A stretch of DNA of 9,370 nt from Candidatus Brocadiaceae bacterium (GTDB lineage: Bacteria > Planctomycetota > Brocadiia > SM23-32), in contig PUNP01000770.1 of the NCBI GenBank assembly GCA_003551785.1, forward strand, positions 1-9,370, read 5' to 3'. Each line of letters opens with the position of its first letter. The stretch's first letter is position 1. Below the pieces are notes generated by a model. The model had not been told where the DNA came from. It saw only the letters and a program-made list of their open reading frames with translations, and did not search any database. A program made the position numbers and the translations under genes. Below are positions 1-6,232 of this stretch, piece after piece.

Positions 1-1
1 G

Positions 2-352
2 TTACAGAGCGCTGATATGCTCTGCATCGCCCCACAAAACTTCAAGGTTATAGAGTTCACGTCTCGATTTTTCAAATACGTGAACGACTATATCACCAGT
101 GTCTATAAGCATCCATCCGGAGTCCGGAGTACCTTCCTTACCGATTATATTCCCGTCCTGCTCTTCAATTAAATCGGATACTTCCCGGGTTAAAGCCTTA
201 AGATGCCTGGTATTTCTGCCGGTAGAGATGACAAAGAATTCAGCTACTGTTGTCAGTTCAGCGACATCAAATACACAGACATCTTCGGCCTTATTCACAT
301 CGAGCAACTGTGCTATATCAACAGCACGTTTTTTAGCTAACTCATGCGACAC
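2..352 (-). CDS. rsfS: Ribosomal silencing factor RsfS (YbeB/Iojap family)
   Basis: RsfS binds ribosomal protein uL14 on the 50S subunit and blocks joining with 30S, lowering translation when nutrients are scarce; it acts in the cytoplasm. The 116-residue product has the usual family length and its conserved blocks: FFVISTGRNTRHLKAL (about residues 39-54), EGTPDSGWMLID (73-84) and the C-terminal stretch around VVHVF and YNLEVLWGDAE. The start is GTG at 350-352, directly after the TGA of the upstream pyrophosphatase gene (zero-base gap), with a GGGAGG ribosome binding site 7 bases upstream inside that gene's last codons. This implies co-transcription and probably translational coupling. The TAA stop occupies bases 2-4, so the gene is complete. 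In many bacteria rsfS sits beside nadD or rlmH; here its upstream partner is hppA, and its downstream neighbour lies outside the window. Family assignment is firm. Confidence 0.96.
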   Translation of the reverse strand: MSHELAKKRAVDIAQLLDVNKAEDVCVFDVAELTTVAEFFVISTGRNTRHLKALTREVSDLIEEQDGNIIGKEGTPDSGWMLIDTGDIVVHVFEKSRRELYNLEVLWGDAEHISAL

Positions 353-2866
353 TCAAAAACCTCCCAGTCCGAGGAGTCCCTGGACTGTTGGTGCGAAATT
401 AACCACTAATCCTGCAAAAGCTACGGAAGACATAGCCATCAGTTTAATCAGGATGTTCAAGGATGGCCCGGAGGTATCTTTGAACGGATCACCTACGGTA
501 TCCCCAACAACACTGGCTTTGTGTGCTTCGGAATTTTTCCCGCCAAGATTATCCTGCTCAATCCATTTTTTGGCGTTATCCCACGCTCCACCACCGTTGT
601 TCAACATACATGCCAGTGACAGACCGGCAACTAATGAACCGGCCAGCAGCCCGACTACTCCGGCTATGCCCAGCACGAGCCCAACAACTACCGGTGCGAT
701 GATGGCCAGCAATGATGGAACAATCATCTCTTTCTGAGCGCCCGCAGTGGCGATAGCTACGCAACTGGCGTAATTCGGCAGGACTTCACCTTCGGCATCG
801 ACGCGTTCATTAGGCCAGTTATCGGGGTCCTCAGCATCCTCAGCACTCATACCGTCAGCCACCAGCTTCTCACGCAGTTTTTTGAACTGCCGGCGAGTTT
901 CTTCAACCATCTTACCGGCGGTACGTCCAACGGCACGCATGGTCATACCACAGAAAAGGAAAGTCATCATAGCCCCCAGGAAAAGCCCGCCTAACAGCAT
1001 AGGACTCAGGAGATTAAGCTCAAGCGCGCTGACATATTCCGCTATGCCGGCCCGAACATCGACTGCCTGAAGGTCGGAAAGCTTGTCAGGAATTTGATCG
1101 ACACTTTCAAGGTAAAATACAGCATTACCCAACACGTAATATCCTTCTTGCGCGGCGCTTCTGATGAGCGTAGGCAACTGGCTGACATACGCGGCGAGCA
1201 GTGCCATCGCCGTCAGAGCAGCCGAACCGATAGCAAACCCCTTGCCGGTAGCAGCGGTGGTGTTACCCAGCGAGTCGAGCGCATCCGTTCTTTCCCTTAC
1301 TTCGGGATCAAGCCCGCTCATCTCGGCGTTACCGCCGGCATTATCGGCCACCGGTCCGTAAGCATCCGTCGCTAAAGTGATACCCAGGGTGGAAAGCATA
1401 CCGACAGCAGCAAAAGCCACACCGTAAAGCCCCATGCTTATATCAGTGAAACCACCGGAAAGGCCGAAGGCAGCAAGGATAGCTATGACAATCGTAATAA
1501 CCGGAATGGCACTCGACAGCATGCCGACCGCAATACCTTCAATGATCAGCGGAGCGGTGCCCATTTCCGATTGCTTGGCAACGCCTTTAGTCCACCGGAA
1601 TTCATCGGCTGTAAACCATTCGGTTGATTGACCGATTACGACACCAGCCACCAAACCGGCACATATCGCACCGAGCACACCCCAACTGAAAATCCCGAGG
1701 GCGGAGAAACCGGCAACCGCCAGCAACACCAGAACGGTGCTGGAAAAAGTTCCGAAAAGCAGAGCACGAAGTAAGTTCTTTTGCGTTGCATCCTCTTTAC
1801 ACTTCACCATGAAGACGCCTAAAACACTCAGTATGATACCGAGCCCGGCAACGATCATCGGTGCGGTCACCGCCAGTTCGATCGGCATGAATTCCTTGGC
1901 GAATGCCAGGGGAATTGCTGCACCCAGCGCTGAGGTAGCGAGGATGGACCCAACATATGATTCATAAAGGTCGGCACCCATACCGGCCACATCACCGACG
2001 TTATCGCCTACATTATCCGCTATGGTAGCGGGGTTGCGGGGATCATCTTCCGGTATGCCGGCTTCGACTTTACCGACGAGATCGGCACCGACATCGGCGG
2101 CTTTGGTGTAAATACCACCGCCGACACGTGCAAACAGCGCCATCGTCGAAGCGCCTATCCCGAAGGTCAGCATGGTGGAGGTAATTTCCTGAAGCATTTC
2201 ATAAATATCCATGCCAGCCCCCATACCAAAGAGATTGAGATTATAAATAATCAACATGCCGAAATACCACACGGCGACATTGATGAGACCGAACCCGACA
2301 ACGGTCAGGCCCATCACCGAGCCGCTCCGGAAAGCAACCTTCAATGCGCCGTCCAGCGACTCGCGCGCCTTATTCGCCGTCCGGGCGGAAGCCTGAGTCG
2401 CTGATTTCATCCCCAGCCAGCCGCAAAGACCGCTGAAAAAACCGCCGGCTATAAAGGCAGGCGGGGTGAACCAGTTCTGCACTCCAAGAAATGCGAGCCC
2501 CAGAAAAACCACAAACAACAATATAAAGACTACTGTAACCACTTTATACTGCTGCCCGAGATAGGTATTGGCCCCTTCACGCACATGCTGGGCAATACTC
2601 TTCATCGTATCCGTACCTTCATCAACCTCCATGAACTGGTTATAAAAACGCCAGGCAAAAAACAAGCCTATTACTGAGGCGATAGGCGCTATAAGCCATA
2701 AGGTGGGAACACCGTCCATTAAAGTCGATATTTCCTGAACCGCACCCTCTTCAGTTTCGGCGAAAGCTGAAGACCCGAGTGTTAAAATTAACGTCATAAC
2801 CCCGGCCAAAGACTTGAAACTCAACAAACGTCGCCTGCATGCTCTGCTTATTTCACTGCTAAACAT
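353..2866 (-). CDS. hppA: Membrane-bound ion-translocating pyrophosphatase, K+-dependent, probably Na+-type
   Basis: Integral-membrane pyrophosphatase that couples PPi hydrolysis to cation export across the inner membrane. All three signature regions are visible: DVGADLVGKVEAG plus EDDPRNPATIADNVGDNVGD (from about residue 256), DAYGPVADNAGGNAEMS, and the C-terminal NNGGGAWDNAKKWIE with GDTVGDPFKDTSGPSLN. At GNTTAATGKG, residue 538 is Ala where K+-independent enzymes have Lys, so K+ dependence is expected. GADLYESYVG places Glu302 at the helix-6 position that holds Glu246 in the Na+-pump of Thermotoga; plant H+-pumps have Gly there, with Glu one turn later. I chose ATG 2866-2864 (837 residues) because AGGAG lies 8 bases upstream. 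A longer TTG-started frame (to 2932) has no such site. The N-terminus looks like a cleavable signal peptide (RRR, a hydrophobic run, then AFA before ETEEG). The protein exceeds the usual ~700 residues because of the leader, an extra segment at about 565-617 and an acidic loop at about 663-700. The family is certain; ion specificity is inferred. Confidence 0.96.
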   Translation of the reverse strand: MFSSEISRACRRRLLSFKSLAGVMTLILTLGSSAFAETEEGAVQEISTLMDGVPTLWLIAPIASVIGLFFAWRFYNQFMEVDEGTDTMKSIAQHVREGANTYLGQQYKVVTVVFILLFVVFLGLAFLGVQNWFTPPAFIAGGFFSGLCGWLGMKSATQASARTANKARESLDGALKVAFRSGSVMGLTVVGFGLINVAVWYFGMLIIYNLNLFGMGAGMDIYEMLQEITSTMLTFGIGASTMALFARVGGGIYTKAADVGADLVGKVEAGIPEDDPRNPATIADNVGDNVGDVAGMGADLYESYVGSILATSALGAAIPLAFAKEFMPIELAVTAPMIVAGLGIILSVLGVFMVKCKEDATQKNLLRALLFGTFSSTVLVLLAVAGFSALGIFSWGVLGAICAGLVAGVVIGQSTEWFTADEFRWTKGVAKQSEMGTAPLIIEGIAVGMLSSAIPVITIVIAILAAFGLSGGFTDISMGLYGVAFAAVGMLSTLGITLATDAYGPVADNAGGNAEMSGLDPEVRERTDALDSLGNTTAATGKGFAIGSAALTAMALLAAYVSQLPTLIRSAAQEGYYVLGNAVFYLESVDQIPDKLSDLQAVDVRAGIAEYVSALELNLLSPMLLGGLFLGAMMTFLFCGMTMRAVGRTAGKMVEETRRQFKKLREKLVADGMSAEDAEDPDNWPNERVDAEGEVLPNYASCVAIATAGAQKEMIVPSLLAIIAPVVVGLVLGIAGVVGLLAGSLVAGLSLACMLNNGGGAWDNAKKWIEQDNLGGKNSEAHKASVVGDTVGDPFKDTSGPSLNILIKLMAMSSVAFAGLVVNFAPTVQGLLGLGGF

Positions 2867-2880
2867 ACATCTTGCTCCTA
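2856..2880 (-). promoter_or_regulatory. Ribosome binding site that decides the hppA start
   Basis: On the minus strand TAGGAGC precedes ATG 2866-2864, leaving 8 bases between AGGAG and the start codon. This is the best Shine-Dalgarno match near the 5' end of the gene. The alternative TTG at 2932-2930 has no purine-rich site in front of it and would put 22 unfamily-like residues ahead of the signal peptide. Confidence 0.75.
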
Positions 2881-2932
2881 TTATTAGAAAACGGTTATAG
2901 TGGATTAGAAAGCTAATTACTGGAGAACACAA

Positions 2933-2961
2933 ATTTTAATGGAAAATGGTTTTTCTTGCAA
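2933..2961 (-). promoter_or_regulatory. Probable sigma-70-type promoter of hppA-rsfS
   Basis: Reading the minus strand, TTGCAA (2961-2956; 4 of 6 matches to TTGACA) and TAAAAT (2938-2933; 5 of 6 matches to TATAAT) are separated by exactly 17 bases. Transcription would begin near 2926, giving a leader of about 60 bases before the preferred hppA ATG. It also shows that the TTG at 2932 would be almost at or before the transcript start, which supports the internal ATG. A second weaker pair (TTGTGT, 17 bases, TCTAAT) lies just downstream. Confidence 0.45.
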
Positions 2962-3278
2962 CTGAAAACTCAGACTTCCTGATACATAGAAAATTGCTGT
3001 AAATCCTCCGTGGACGTAAGTCCACAGTGAACCACGTCTCTTTTTTTTATGTGTGGAGGCTGAAACCGCCGTTTGAGAACTTGATAGTACAAACTGTAAT
3101 TTTTATAAATATTCAAAATGACATTTAAAATATTGTTTATAATTATTTATAAGGCGAGACGGCCCCCCCTGCGGTTATTGGCTTTGGTATCTGAGAATGA
3201 TGAGAAACCGGGCATTATATTAATATATTCAGCACCGTTATTAGATTATGTTGCAAAAAAAAGGTTTATGAAGTAGTA
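2962..3278. other. Intergenic region between hppA and tatA
   Basis: I see no coding frame with a ribosome binding site here. The stretch holds the compound palindrome at 3005-3059, a strongly AT-rich block at about 3095-3155 (including TATAAT at 3138-3143, with no convincing partner), a C7 run at 3163-3169, and further AT-rich sequence leading into the tatA promoter region. It separates divergently transcribed genes and so should carry the control signals of both. Confidence 0.6.
3005..3059. repeat. Small compound palindrome in the hppA-tatA divergent gap
   Basis: A perfect 6-bp stem GTGGAC / GTCCAC (3010-3015 with 3020-3025) encloses GTAA, a GNRA-type tetraloop when read on the plus strand. 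It sits inside a wider set of complementary blocks: CCTCC (3005-3009) with GGAGG (3055-3059), and CCAC (3032-3035) with GTGG (3010-3013 or 3053-3056), so alternative pairings are possible. A T8 run occupies 3041-3048. It lies upstream of the predicted hppA promoter, so it is not part of that leader. It may be a decayed palindromic repeat or a structured site; its function is unknown. Confidence 0.4.
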
Positions 3279-3284
3279 TATAAT
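3251..3284 (+). promoter_or_regulatory. Possible tatA promoter
   Basis: A perfect TATAAT lies at 3279-3284, which would start transcription near 3291, about 29 bases before the tatA ATG. The only good -35-like hexamer, TTGCAA at 3251-3256, is 22 bases away, which is too far for a standard pairing. If TAGTAT (3274-3279) is used instead, the spacing is 17 bases. The -10 box is persuasive; the -35 box is not. Confidence 0.4.
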
Positions 3285-3319
3285 TATCACTTTCAACAAT
3301 ACTTTAAAGGAGAAAAAAA

Positions 3320-3574
3320 ATGTTTGCTTTTATCGGTCTGCCGGGCAATACGGAATGGATCATCATCCTGATTATAGCCCTTTTGATATTCGGTAAACGC
3401 CTGCCCGAAGTGATGCGTTCAATGGGACAGAGCGTCAAACAGTTTAAGAAGGGCATGGAAGAGGCTGATCTTGGTGACGATAACAAACACGAAAATGACC
3501 ACAAAACGGATACCCAAGAATCAGCCGATGAAATAGAAAACACGGACAATGAGCCGGAGGGGGAAGGTAAATAG
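3320..3574 (+). CDS. tatA: Sec-independent (twin-arginine) translocase subunit TatA/TatE
   Basis: TatA oligomerises at the TatBC receptor to move folded proteins with twin-arginine signal peptides across the inner membrane. The 84-residue product shows the family layout: a short N-terminus, one membrane helix at about residues 12-24, the FGKRLPE hinge (24-30), an amphipathic helix at about 29-47 (EVMRSMGQSVKQFKKGMEE), and a highly charged, mostly acidic hydrophilic tail. The start ATG is preceded by AAAGGAG with 8 bases of A in between, a strong ribosome binding site. No tatB or tatC follows, so the gene stands alone and its partners must be elsewhere. TatA and TatB are hard to tell apart by sequence alone; the short length and the LPE hinge favour TatA/E. 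The gene is divergent from hppA and is followed by the palindromic element and then hisD. Confidence 0.93.
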   Translation: MFAFIGLPGNTEWIIILIIALLIFGKRLPEVMRSMGQSVKQFKKGMEEADLGDDNKHENDHKTDTQESADEIENTDNEPEGEGK

Positions 3575-3648
3575 GCCGTTTAGCCCGTATATTTAATAAA
3601 CCAACAACCAGAAACCAGATACTGTCAAAAAGCAAGTGGAATGGACCA

Positions 3649-3785
3649 CTAACAGCCTGGCCGAAAAGGCAATAAAAGGTTCGTAGTGAGCCCTTTCAAG
3701 GGCTCCGAAATCCGGAAATTGTAACGCACTCCCCTGGACGCTTGGAAGCGTCCACTACGAGCCGGGTTTTCGACCAGGCTGTTAG
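3649..3785. repeat. 137-bp palindromic element with nested inverted repeats (MITE- or REP-like)
   Basis: The ends form a 19-bp terminal inverted repeat with one mismatch: CTAACAGCCTGG-C-CGAAAA (3649-3667) against TTTTCG-A-CCAGGCTGTTAG (3767-3785). Inside, TCGTAGT (3681-3687) pairs with ACTACGA (3754-3760) and encloses two near-perfect 8-bp hairpins: GAGCCCTT/AAGGGCTC (3688-3705) and GGACGCTT/AAGCGTCC (3736-3753), each with a 2-base centre. The whole could fold as a branched cloverleaf in DNA or RNA. It has no coding frame of note and no T run after the outer arm, so it is not a simple terminator. I find no clear target-site duplication next to the ends. It ends 33 bases before the hisD start. 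A non-autonomous mobile repeat or a structured RNA are both possible; I cannot assign a known family. Confidence 0.75.
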
Positions 3786-3818
3786 ACAATCACAATATAA
3801 GATATTAATATTACTACA

Positions 3819-5138
3819 ATGAATATCCCGACACTGAAAACGTCAAACAGTGATTTTGAACAGAATTTAGCCCATTTTGAAAGCAGGAAAGCCGCCGCTC
3901 AGGGACTCACCTTTGACGCTGAAAATGAAATCAATGTAAACGTCAGCAAAATCGTGCAGGACGTTGCTGAAAACGGAGACAAGGCTCTGTTAGGGTATAC
4001 ACGTAAGTTCGACGGCGTGTCACTCTCAGCGGATAGCCTTAAAGTCAGTAAATCGGAGCTTCAGAAGGCGATTTCGTCCATTTCACCGGTACTTAAATCC
4101 GCGCTTATACTTTCAGCGGAAAGGATTAGAAAATTTCAGGAATCCGTATTGCACACCGATCCCCCCCCTTTAGCGGAAGGCGGCCGTTCGACATCACTGC
4201 GCTATAGTCCCGTGGATTCAGCGGCTATATGCGTACCTGGCGCATCCGCCTCACTAGCCTCCAGCGTGCTGATGAACGTCGTTCCGGCTGCCGTAGCGGG
4301 GGTTAAGCGCATTGTTATGATAACGCCACCGTGTAAAGACGGCACGGTCTCACCCGACCGGCTCGCAGCAGCAAGCATTGCCGGCGCCGATGAAATATAT
4401 CGTGTTTTCGGCCCCCAGGCGGTAGCAGCCGTGGCTTTCGGAACGGATACTATCGCCCCCGTGGATTTTATCGCCGGACCGGGTAATATTTATGTAGCAA
4501 CCGCTAAAAAAACAGTTTTTGGGAAGGTGGGCATTGATATGATAGCCGGCCCCAGCGAGGTGGCAGTCATCGCCGATTCATCAGCAGATCCCGTATCGAC
4601 CGCCGCTGAACTGCTCTCGCAGGCTGAGCATACCGACGGCAGTGCAATGCTGATAACAGATTCCGCATCACTTGCTGAAAAAACATCCGCTCAACTGTCA
4701 GAACAGGTATCCGAATTCGAAAACCGCACGGCGATTGAAAATTGCCTCCGCCAATACGGATGCCTCATCATCTGCAGCCATAGCAATGAATGTGTCAAGA
4801 TTTGCAACCGCATAGCCCCCGAGCACCTTGTCATCATGAGTGACTCCGCCGACACCATCGCGGCTCAGATACACCATGCCGGAGCTATTTTCCTGGGACA
4901 CCACACACCTGTGGCTGCCGGAGACTATATCGCCGGCCCGTCACACACACTCCCGACCGGCGCGACGGCACGCTTCGCCGGCGGGTTGACCGCCAATCAC
5001 TTCCTGAAATCCACCAGCCTCACCGAATATTCCCGGACAGCACTGGAAAATGATGCCGAAAAACTACGTCTCATGGCGGAATCCGAAGGCCTGCCCGCTC
5101 ATGCTGAATCCGTCAGGAAAAGGCTTTATGAACATTGA
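3819..5138 (+). CDS. hisD: Histidinol dehydrogenase
   Basis: Zn-dependent enzyme of the last two steps of histidine synthesis: L-histidinol plus 2 NAD+ gives L-histidine, via histidinal. The 439-residue protein matches the usual ~430. Zinc and catalytic residues are all present and sit at a constant offset of 9 from the Escherichia coli enzyme: Gln268 and His271 (SQAEHTDG), Glu335-His336 (APEHL), Asp369 (AGDY) and His428 (near the C-terminus, GLPAHAESV). FIAGPGNIYV and IDMIAGPSE are also typical. This supports an intact, active enzyme. The start is the only nearby ATG, and an in-frame TAA lies at 3798-3800. There is no Shine-Dalgarno sequence in the AT-rich 33 bases between the palindromic element and the ATG, so initiation may be leaderless or rely on low structure. 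A C8 run at 4161-4168 lies in the coding sequence (DPPPL). No other his genes are adjacent. Confidence 0.97.
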   Translation: MNIPTLKTSNSDFEQNLAHFESRKAAAQGLTFDAENEINVNVSKIVQDVAENGDKALLGYTRKFDGVSLSADSLKVSKSELQKAISSISPVLKSALILSAERIRKFQESVLHTDPPPLAEGGRSTSLRYSPVDSAAICVPGASASLASSVLMNVVPAAVAGVKRIVMITPPCKDGTVSPDRLAAASIAGADEIYRVFGPQAVAAVAFGTDTIAPVDFIAGPGNIYVATAKKTVFGKVGIDMIAGPSEVAVIADSSADPVSTAAELLSQAEHTDGSAMLITDSASLAEKTSAQLSEQVSEFENRTAIENCLRQYGCLIICSHSNECVKICNRIAPEHLVIMSDSADTIAAQIHHAGAIFLGHHTPVAAGDYIAGPSHTLPTGATARFAGGLTANHFLKSTSLTEYSRTALENDAEKLRLMAESEGLPAHAESVRKRLYEH

Positions 5139-5321
5139 CCTGAGAGATTTATCGCTTTGTGATACAAAGATGAAAGGCATTAGTGCGATGTAAAGCAGCC
5201 AATTATTCCTTAGAACGATTTTACCCCCCCCAAAAAACTGTCTCTAAGCACCTTTTCAAGCAACCCACAATCCCATATAGCATTGCCTCACAATATCTTA
5301 CATCTAACTGAATTGGTGACA

Positions 5322-5343
5322 CCATTTAACAGCCATTTAACAG
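5322..5343. repeat. Tandem 11-bp direct repeat upstream of a promoter
   Basis: CCATTTAACAG occurs twice back to back (5322-5332 and 5333-5343). The period is about one helical turn, and the second copy ends 16 bases before the -35 box of the promoter at 5360-5388. That placement suits an upstream site for a regulator binding two half-sites on one DNA face, though simple duplication is equally possible. Confidence 0.55.
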
Positions 5344-5359
5344 GTTAAGTTGCGTATCT

Positions 5360-5388
5360 TTGTTAAATGCCTTTTTACACACTATAAT
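5360..5388 (+). promoter_or_regulatory. Strong sigma-70-type promoter
   Basis: TTGTTA (5360-5365; 4 of 6 matches to TTGACA) is followed after exactly 17 bases by a perfect TATAAT (5383-5388). Transcription would start near 5395, giving a leader of about 40 bases before the ATG at 5435. It would serve the truncated glycosidase frame and perhaps the membrane protein gene 27 bases after it. Confidence 0.6.
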
Positions 5389-5434
5389 GTAATGTACATA
5401 AACTTCAACATCAAAAAACCGGGAGATATTTAGG

Positions 5435-6205
5435 ATGAAGAGCAGCGGCAAATGGTATGGTGATGAGTATTATTTCGGAATGCATTATGATCTGCACGCC
5501 GGCAAAAAGGATACCCGACTCGGCACCCGCTGCAGTCCGGCTGAGCTTTGCCCGATGCTTAAACTCATGGATCCGGATTTTGTCCAAACCGATTGTAAAG
5601 GCCACGCCGGTTATACAAGCTGGTTCAGCAAGGTCAAGAACGCCTCGGTCCCCATCGGGCGTGGTTCACTGCTGAAGGACTGTCGCCTGCCCCATCCGGC
5701 CGCCGTCCTCAACAGAGTGGGAAATGGACAAATTGCCTACGTACCGGCTGATATTTTCCGCGACTTTGCGAACAACCGCTACCCCCTTACGCGTTGTTTT
5801 GCCGGTGAACTGGTCGAGAGGCTCTGGCCGGAACCGCCGATACGGGTCAAAGCACCTACCTGCATCGATGCCTCCTTCCGACGCCAGAGCAATGCGGTAA
5901 TAGTGCATCTGGTCAACCGCACCAGCGGTCTGCCCAATGTTCCGGAAAGCGGGGCTATCGATGAAATCCCGCCGGTCGGGCCGATTATTATCACCTTGCA
6001 CCTGCCTGAGCGTCCGGGGCAGGTGAAACTGGCCTTCGAAGACGAAGTGCATGAACAGGAGTGGTCGGATGGGCTGCTCAGTATAACAGTCCATGCTGTG
6101 CGGATTCATGCAGCGGTAGTGATAGAGGGAGCATCAGCACTGATTCCACAGGAATCTCCGATGAACATTCCTACTTCTTCCGTGGAGGAAGGGTATCAAA
6201 AGTAA
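5435..6205 (+). CDS. Internally deleted glycoside-hydrolase-like protein, probable relic
   Basis: Residues 6-70 (KWYGDEYYFGMHYDLHAG, then DTRLG and DFVQTDCKGHAGYTSW) resemble the N-terminus of large cytoplasmic glycosidase-like proteins, often annotated as alpha-L-fucosidase-like or hypothetical glycosyl hydrolase. From about residue 85 (PHPAAVLNRVGNGQIAYVPADIF) to about 230 it resembles the C-terminal beta domain of the same proteins (LVERLWPEPP, VIVHLVNRTSG, IPPVGPIIITLHLP). From recall of that family, full-length members are roughly 650-700 residues. The catalytic barrel between the two parts is absent, with the junction at about residues 70-88 (5642-5698). The frame stays open across the junction, and a promoter plus a GGGAG site 9 bases from the ATG remain. 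Without the barrel it should lack hydrolase activity, so it may be a pseudogene, a domesticated binding protein or an assembly collapse. It has no signal peptide. Exact family membership is from memory of sequence patterns. Confidence 0.6.
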   Translation: MKSSGKWYGDEYYFGMHYDLHAGKKDTRLGTRCSPAELCPMLKLMDPDFVQTDCKGHAGYTSWFSKVKNASVPIGRGSLLKDCRLPHPAAVLNRVGNGQIAYVPADIFRDFANNRYPLTRCFAGELVERLWPEPPIRVKAPTCIDASFRRQSNAVIVHLVNRTSGLPNVPESGAIDEIPPVGPIIITLHLPERPGQVKLAFEDEVHEQEWSDGLLSITVHAVRIHAAVVIEGASALIPQESPMNIPTSSVEEGYQK

Positions 6206-6232
6206 TTTTTTTTATCAGGAGCTTGCAGCAAA

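Larger units (their letters stand above)
5139..5434. other. Gap between hisD and the glycosidase relic
   Basis: This 296-bp stretch shows no gene. It holds a weak 6-bp hairpin (CTTTGT/ACAAAG, 5155-5169) just after hisD without a T run, a C8-A6 homopolymer block (5224-5237), a tandem 11-bp repeat (5322-5343) and a promoter (5360-5388). I see no convincing hisD terminator. Confidence 0.6.

Noticed and set aside
99..737. A 212-codon open frame on the plus strand
   Set aside because: It lies antisense to conserved rsfS and hppA coding sequence, its translation is Ser/Pro/Thr-rich without domain patterns, and it has no ribosome binding site.
3649..3785. The palindromic element as a simple tatA terminator
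   Set aside because: Neither internal hairpin nor the outer arm is followed by a T run on the plus strand, and the nested symmetry is far beyond what a terminator needs.
5666..6109. A 147-codon open frame on the minus strand
   Set aside because: It is antisense to the glycosidase relic, whose plus-strand translation has recognisable family patterns, while this translation has none.
6173..6212. A hairpin (CTTCTTCC/GGAGGAAG) with a following T8 run as a terminator of the relic
   Set aside because: About 14 bases separate the stem from the T run and the stem falls within the last codons, so the geometry is wrong for an intrinsic terminator.
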